A DNA stretch of 64,000 nucleotides from an uncultured Atopobiaceae bacterium (lineage in GTDB: Bacteria; Actinomycetota; Coriobacteriia; Coriobacteriales; Atopobiaceae): contig CALUJM010000003.1 of assembly GCA_944320975.1 (NCBI GenBank), positions 1 to 64,000 of the forward strand. The letters are read 5' to 3'. Below are positions 59,445 to 64,000 of the stretch, in pieces. The translations under genes and the position numbers were made by a program. The notes beneath the pieces were generated by a model, which saw only the letters and a list, made by a program, of their open reading frames with translations, searched no databases and was not told the DNA's origin. Within the stretch, counting starts at the first letter, position 1. Every line of letters starts with the position of its first letter.

Positions 59445-62400
59445 CGGGGACGATCGACCTCTCCGGTCTCAACGGGCGCCAGCGCGCGATAGCCACGACG
59501 CTCGACGAGCCGCTGTTCGTCGAGGCGGGGGCCGGGTCCGGCAAGACCTTCACCCTCACGCAGCGCATCGCCTGGGCGCTCTCCCCCGGTTCGGGGGCGG
59601 GCGGCGCCCCCTTCCTGGACGGGCTCGGGCAGGTGCTCGTGATCACCTTCACCGAGGCGGCGGCGCGCGAGATCAAGGAGCGCGTGCGCTCCACGCTGCG
59701 GCGCGCCGGCATGCAGCGCGAGGCGCTGTCCGTGGACGACGCCTGGATCTCGACGATTCACGGAATGTGCCGCCGCATCCTGGTGCGCCATGCACTCGAC
59801 CTTGGCCTCGACCCCGACTTCGAGGTCGTGGCGGACTCGCGCCAGCGGGCCCTGTTCGACGCGGCGATGGACGACGTGATGCGCGACGCCCGCCGCGACG
59901 AGGCGCTCTCCCCGACGTTCGCCGAGCTCGAGATGGGCACGGCGTCGCCGCAGGGGGGATACACCGGGGCCATGGGCGTCGTGGAGCGGCTCGTCCGGCA
60001 GGGGGCCTCCCTCCCGGGCGGCGTGGCGGCGATCTCTCCCGCGCCGTCCGACCCGCGCGCGCTCCCCGACGCCGTCCGCGACCTGGTGATGCGCGTCGAG
60101 GAGCTGGGGTCGCTGCGCCTCAGCGCCTCGGCGGCCGAGAAGGTCGGCCCCGCCCTCGAGGCACTGCGCGCCCTCGAGGGGCGCGGCCTGCGGGGGCTCT
60201 CGCCCGAGGAGCTCTTGTCATCGCTCGACGCCGTCTCGCTTCCCCAGGCGCGCGGCTCCGTCAAGGAGGCGGTCGCCGCGGCGAAGGGCGCCCTCGCCCT
60301 CGCCCGCGCAGAGGCGTCCTTCGTGCGCGTCGCGCCGGTGGCGGCCTCGCTTCTCGAGCTCGCGCGGCGCGTCGAGGCCCGCTACGCCGAGCTCAAGCGC
60401 GAGCGGAGCTGCCTGGACAACGACGACCTCGTCCGCCTCGCCCTTCTCGCCGTCCGCGACCACGAGCAGGTGCGCCGCGACTACGCGGGGCGCTTCCGCC
60501 TCGTGATGGTCGACGAGTTCCAGGACACCGACGAGATGCAGCTGGAGCTCATCGGGCTGCTCTCGGGCGAGGGGGAGCGCCACCTGTGCACGGTGGGCGA
60601 CGCCCAGCAGTCCATCTACCGCTTCCGCGGGGCCGACGTTGGCGTGTTCAGGGGCCGGGGGGCGCGCGTCGCCGAGAAGGGCGTCGTGCGGCTCGACGTC
60701 AACTACCGCAGCCATGCCGACATCCTCGCCCTCGTCGAGCGCGTCTGCACCGGCGCCGGGGCGGCGCCGGGTGCCATGCCCGACTTCATGCACCTCGACG
60801 CCAACCCCGCCCGCGACGACCGCTACCGAGCTCGCGACCTCCCGCGCATCGACGTCGAGGTCGTGGCCGGTCCGGGCAGCTCCGGGCATGCCACGGCCCA
60901 TCAGAGCGCCGTGATGGCGGCGCAGGTTGCCGACGCCCTCGCGCGCTACCGCGACGCCGGGGAGCGGCCGGGGGACATGGCGCTGCTGCTGGGCGTGACC
61001 ACGCATGCCGACTCCTACATCGACGCCGTCCGCGCCCGCGGGATGGAGTGCGTGGTGACCGGGGGCTCCACCTTCACCCGCACCGACGAGGTCAAGGTGA
61101 TCTGCGCGCTGCTGCACACGATCGCCAACCCCCGCGACACGCAGTCCGGGCTCTTCCCCCTGCTCGCGAGCGAGATGTTCGGGCTCGACGCCAACGACTT
61201 CTGCGAGCTCGGCACGCGAGCCCAGGACAAGCTCGACGCGCCCACCAAGCGGCCCATCAGCCGCGGCATCCTCGAGATGACCTTCTTCCACGGACGCGAA
61301 CCGTCCGCGCGCCTGAGGCGCGCCCACGAGGTCATCTCCCGGGCGCTCGACGAGGCGCGCGTCCGGCCCGTGGCGGACGTGTGCGCGGACGCGGTGCGCG
61401 ACTCGGGCTGGCTCGCCCGGCTCGAGGCGGGCGGCGCGGAGGGCCTGGCGCGGGCGGCCAACGTGCTCGCCGCGGTGCGCTACGTTCGCGACCTCACGAC
61501 CGAGCTCGGCCTCGGGCCCGCTCGCGCGGCGACGGAGTTCGACCTGTGGCTCGCGGCGGCGAAGGTGCCGCCCGCGTCCCTGGCGGGCGACGAGGTCGCG
61601 GGCGGGCCGGAGGGGTCCGGCGGCACCGTGCGCGTCATGACCGTGCACGCCTCCAAGGGCCTCGAGTTCGGGGTCTGCGCCGTGGCGGAGTGCTGGGGCA
61701 ACCCGCGCCCCGACGCCCGCGTGGCGCTCGGGCCATCCGCGGACGGCGGCAGGGGCTTCGTGCTGCGGCCCTCGGACGTGAGGCCGGCGACCCTTTCCGC
61801 CATCGACCCCGAGGAGCTCGAGCAGGGCGCCGACAAATCGTCCGAGCCGCCCCTGTGCGCCCGCTACCTCTCCCTGCGCCAGGCGGACGCCGACCAGGAG
61901 GCGCAGGAGAGGGCGCGCCTGCTCTACGTGGCCCTCACGCGCGCCCGCGAGGCGCTCGTCGTGGGCGTGACGGCGGCCTCGAGCAAGCGGGGGTTGTCCT
62001 CCGCGCTCGCCGCCGCGACCCTCGATGCACTCTCGGGCGGGCCGTGGGAGCCGGTGCCGGGCGAGCGCGCCGTCGATTACGGAGGGTCGTCGCCCGCGCG
62101 CCTGCGCTGCGTCGTGGTCGAGCCCGGAGGGGAGGGGGAGCCTCCCGTCGCGGACTCGGCGGGGTCGTTCCCCGGGATCGACGGGCCCCTGCCCGAAGAC
62201 CCCGCCGCCGTCACGCGACCGGCGGGCGCGTGCGCCGGGGAGGCCGGGGTCTTCGACCTCTACGAGCGCGACCCGGGCGCGGACGCGGGGACCGCCGGGA
62301 CCTGGCGCGCCCGCGAGGGCGTCTTCAGCTACTCCAGCGTCCGCGCCGCGCTCGATGCGGACGCGCGGCCCGCCCCCGCGCCGACGCGCGCCCAGCGCGA

Positions 62401-62947
62401 GGCGGCGGACGCCGGGGCCCCCGTGACCGAGGACGCCGACCGGGCCACCAACCTCGGGTCGGCCTTCCACGAGCTCGCTCAGGCGATGGTGGAGGGCGGC
62501 GGCCCCGTGGACGAGGCCCGCGTCGCGGCCCAGGTGCGCCGCTGGAACCTCTCGCCCCGCGCCGAGTCCAGGCTCCGGGCGGCGCTTGCGCGCTGGGAGG
62601 GGTCGTCGCTTCGGGCCGAGGCGCTCGGGTGGCCGAGCGTTCGCGCCGAGGTGCCGTTCTTCAGACGCGTCGACTCGCCGCACGGGGACTACCTCGAGGG
62701 CGCCATCGACCTGCTGTGCTTCGACGCTTCCGGGCGCCGGGCGCTCGTGGTCGATTACAAGACCGGCGACGCCGGGCTCTCGCCCGTCGAGGTCAGGGAG
62801 CGCCATGCGATGCAGGCGGAGTTCTACGCCGGCGTCCTTCTCGGCGAGGGGGCGGCGCACGTGGAGTGCGCCTTCGTCTGCGTGGAGAGGGACGACCCGG
62901 ACGCGCCCGGCGAGCCCCTCGTGGCCCGCTACGCCTTCGGCGCCTAG
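59441..62947 (+). CDS. addA: AddA-like helicase/nuclease subunit
   Basis: 1168 residues, UvrD/Rep-family helicase. Walker A AGAGSGKTFTL (Lys35), motif Ia ITFTEAAAREIKERV, motif II MVDEFQDTDEMQLE, motif III GDAQQSIYRFRGAD, NYRSHADI, motif V TVHASKGLEF and motif VI YVALTRAREAL are all present. The C-terminal RecB-like nuclease has AIDLLCF and VVDYKTGD. With AddB it resects double-strand breaks and loads RecA at Chi-like sites. It follows addB with a 4-base overlap, and a GC hairpin (62953-62976) follows. Confidence 0.93.
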   Translation: MTGTIDLSGLNGRQRAIATTLDEPLFVEAGAGSGKTFTLTQRIAWALSPGSGAGGAPFLDGLGQVLVITFTEAAAREIKERVRSTLRRAGMQREALSVDDAWISTIHGMCRRILVRHALDLGLDPDFEVVADSRQRALFDAAMDDVMRDARRDEALSPTFAELEMGTASPQGGYTGAMGVVERLVRQGASLPGGVAAISPAPSDPRALPDAVRDLVMRVEELGSLRLSASAAEKVGPALEALRALEGRGLRGLSPEELLSSLDAVSLPQARGSVKEAVAAAKGALALARAEASFVRVAPVAASLLELARRVEARYAELKRERSCLDNDDLVRLALLAVRDHEQVRRDYAGRFRLVMVDEFQDTDEMQLELIGLLSGEGERHLCTVGDAQQSIYRFRGADVGVFRGRGARVAEKGVVRLDVNYRSHADILALVERVCTGAGAAPGAMPDFMHLDANPARDDRYRARDLPRIDVEVVAGPGSSGHATAHQSAVMAAQVADALARYRDAGERPGDMALLLGVTTHADSYIDAVRARGMECVVTGGSTFTRTDEVKVICALLHTIANPRDTQSGLFPLLASEMFGLDANDFCELGTRAQDKLDAPTKRPISRGILEMTFFHGREPSARLRRAHEVISRALDEARVRPVADVCADAVRDSGWLARLEAGGAEGLARAANVLAAVRYVRDLTTELGLGPARAATEFDLWLAAAKVPPASLAGDEVAGGPEGSGGTVRVMTVHASKGLEFGVCAVAECWGNPRPDARVALGPSADGGRGFVLRPSDVRPATLSAIDPEELEQGADKSSEPPLCARYLSLRQADADQEAQERARLLYVALTRAREALVVGVTAASSKRGLSSALAAATLDALSGGPWEPVPGERAVDYGGSSPARLRCVVVEPGGEGEPPVADSAGSFPGIDGPLPEDPAAVTRPAGACAGEAGVFDLYERDPGADAGTAGTWRAREGVFSYSSVRAALDADARPAPAPTRAQREAADAGAPVTEDADRATNLGSAFHELAQAMVEGGGPVDEARVAAQVRRWNLSPRAESRLRAALARWEGSSLRAEALGWPSVRAEVPFFRRVDSPHGDYLEGAIDLLCFDASGRRALVVDYKTGDAGLSPVEVRERHAMQAEFYAGVLLGEGAAHVECAFVCVERDDPDAPGEPLVARYAFGA

Positions 62948-62952
62948 GGGCG

Positions 62953-62976
62953 CGCCCGCGCCCTTGGGCGCGGGCG
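62953..62976 (+). terminator. GC hairpin after addA
   Basis: CGCCCGCGCCC/GGGCGCGGGCG 11-bp stem with a 2-base loop. There is no T run, so its terminator role is uncertain. A second GCGAGC/GCTCGC-type hairpin lies about 30-60 bases further on. Confidence 0.5.
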
Positions 62977-63120
62977 GCGCATGAAGATTCTCTGCGTCCG
63001 CGAGCTGCGGAAACGAAATCGCTCGCAGCTCAGCGAGCGTCTTTGACGCCTGCCTCCGCGTCCTCGAACCGCTATCCTAGGTGACATGCGACTGACACCA
63101 AGCTGACGGGAAACCACCAC

Positions 63121-64000
63121 ATGGCCTTCGTCCACCTTCACAACCACTCGGACTTCTCGATCCTCGACGCCGCGACCCGCGTCTCTGACATGGTCAAGCG
63201 CGCCGTGGACCTCGAGATGCCGGCGCTCGCCCTCACGGACCACGGCTACATGTTCGGCATCCCCGACTTCGACATGGAGTGCCGCAAGTACAACGACGCC
63301 CAGAAGGACATGGGGCAGTGGCGCCACGACGTCGAGTGCTTCCAGAAGGGGTGGGACCTCGAGGAGCCGGAGCCCGACGCCCCGGACGCCCGCCCGCACG
63401 ACCGCGTGCACGCGCAATGGGCCTCCGACGTGCGCGTCTGGGAGGAGACCCACGACCTCGACGCCGTGCGCGCCAACCGCCCCTCCCTCCTGATCAAGCC
63501 CATCTTCGGCTGCGAGGCCTACTTCATCACGGACGACTGCATCGAGAAGGGCACCCGCCAGCACCGCTACCATCTGATCCTGCTCGCCAAGAACGAGACC
63601 GGCTACGTCAACCTCATGAAGATGATGAGCGAGGCGGCCTCCGGCGACATGTTCTACTACTACCCGCGCACCACGCTGGACATGTTGCGCCGCTACCACG
63701 AGGGCGTCATCTGCACGTCGGCGTGCGTCTCGGGCATCATCCCGCGCATGTTCTTCCAGGGGCGTCCGGACGAGGCGCGCCGATGGGCGCTTGCCTACAA
63801 GGAGATCTTCGGCGACGACTTCTACCTCGAGGTCCAGGACCACGGCCTCGCCGACCCCAACTGGGGCGGCTTCACCGACCGCACCCTCTCCGAGCAGATC
63901 GTGAAGATGGGCGCTGAGCTCGGCATCAAGGTCATCGCCACCAACGACAACCACTACCTCACGCGCGACGAGGCTCCCACGCAGGACGTGCTCAGCTGCA
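63121..64000 (+). CDS. dnaE: DNA polymerase III alpha subunit, 5' part (PHP domain)
   Basis: The replicative polymerase subunit; only the first 293 codons are in the window and the frame stays open to the end. The N-terminal FVHLHNHSDFSILDAATRV and LALTDHGYMFGIPDF are the PHP domain of DnaE, followed by PIFGCEAYF, YHLILLAKNETGY, and TSACVSGIIPR. Between DHGYMFGIPDF and PIFGCEAY, E. coli DnaE has about ten residues, but here about 65 charged residues intervene. It is preceded by addBA on the same strand. Confidence 0.95.
   Translation, partial: MAFVHLHNHSDFSILDAATRVSDMVKRAVDLEMPALALTDHGYMFGIPDFDMECRKYNDAQKDMGQWRHDVECFQKGWDLEEPEPDAPDARPHDRVHAQWASDVRVWEETHDLDAVRANRPSLLIKPIFGCEAYFITDDCIEKGTRQHRYHLILLAKNETGYVNLMKMMSEAASGDMFYYYPRTTLDMLRRYHEGVICTSACVSGIIPRMFFQGRPDEARRWALAYKEIFGDDFYLEVQDHGLADPNWGGFTDRTLSEQIVKMGAELGIKVIATNDNHYLTRDEAPTQDVLSC

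Noticed and set aside
59767..63084. Over 1100-codon plus-strand frame inside addA
   Set aside because: Frame-shifted shadow of addA, composed mainly of Arg, Ala, Gly and Pro; all helicase motifs are in the addA frame.

Overview
The window is about 64 kb of GC-rich, densely packed bacterial DNA. Gene content (compact glycolytic operon, AddAB, PucR/CdaR-type regulators, fumarate-reductase-like flavoproteins, phosphotransacylase/acyl kinase pairs, no respiratory complexes) suggests an anaerobic, fermenting actinobacterium. I would place it in Coriobacteriia, near Olsenella/Atopobiaceae; that is an inference from content and base composition, not a database match.

Layout. 1-3158: glycolytic operon (gap fragment, pgk, tpiA) and secG. 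3563-7454: four tRNAs (Leu, Gly, Cys, Gly) around a stress-signalling pair (RsbU-like phosphatase and a fused STAS/ATPase protein). 7547-12869: membrane protein, cysteine desulfurase and mnmA in one overlapping operon, then ybaK and a flippase-like membrane protein. 13140-17697: tRNA-Val and two tandem LTA-synthase-like sulfatases on the minus strand. 18152-21802: nitroreductase, DEDD exonuclease, acpS, a small membrane protein and an MBL-fold hydrolase. 22301-44476: a large catabolic island. 44698-52054: DUF2798-like membrane protein, phosphofructokinase, aryl-CoA ligase with an ACT protein, tatA, LysR regulator and M20 peptidase. 52452-64000: iron alcohol dehydrogenase, lipase, holin-like protein, YerC-like regulator, addB-addA and the 5' part of dnaE.

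The island is the most interesting part. Two cassettes each encode a small acyl carrier protein followed directly by a phosphotransacylase and a butyrate-kinase-family acyl kinase. In cassette A (minus strand, 28238-22301) they follow a CocE/NonD serine hydrolase and precede an MFS carrier. In cassette B (plus strand, 40326-44476) they follow an SCP2-type thiolase and its DUF35 zinc-ribbon partner. Between the cassettes are two FMN reductases with zinc-ribbon tails, a fumarate-reductase-like flavoprotein, an NuoG/GltD hybrid and a NuoF-C-terminus-like ferredoxin protein, with two PucR regulators and a TetR regulator. I infer a pathway that reduces an unknown substrate, cleaves it onto a carrier protein, and turns acyl-ACP into acyl phosphate and ATP. 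I know of no described pathway with this arrangement.

A second theme is intergenic DNA. Almost every gap holds a palindromic element from several unrelated families: a ~125-bp four-unit element in five copies, nine hairpins with a GGGACAG-type core (one a 98-bp near-perfect palindrome, one with perfect 46-bp arms), a GAGTAAGAG family in three copies, and a TGTGTGCAAC-type family in two. A word, GAGAAGAAC or its complement, recurs in most of these gaps.
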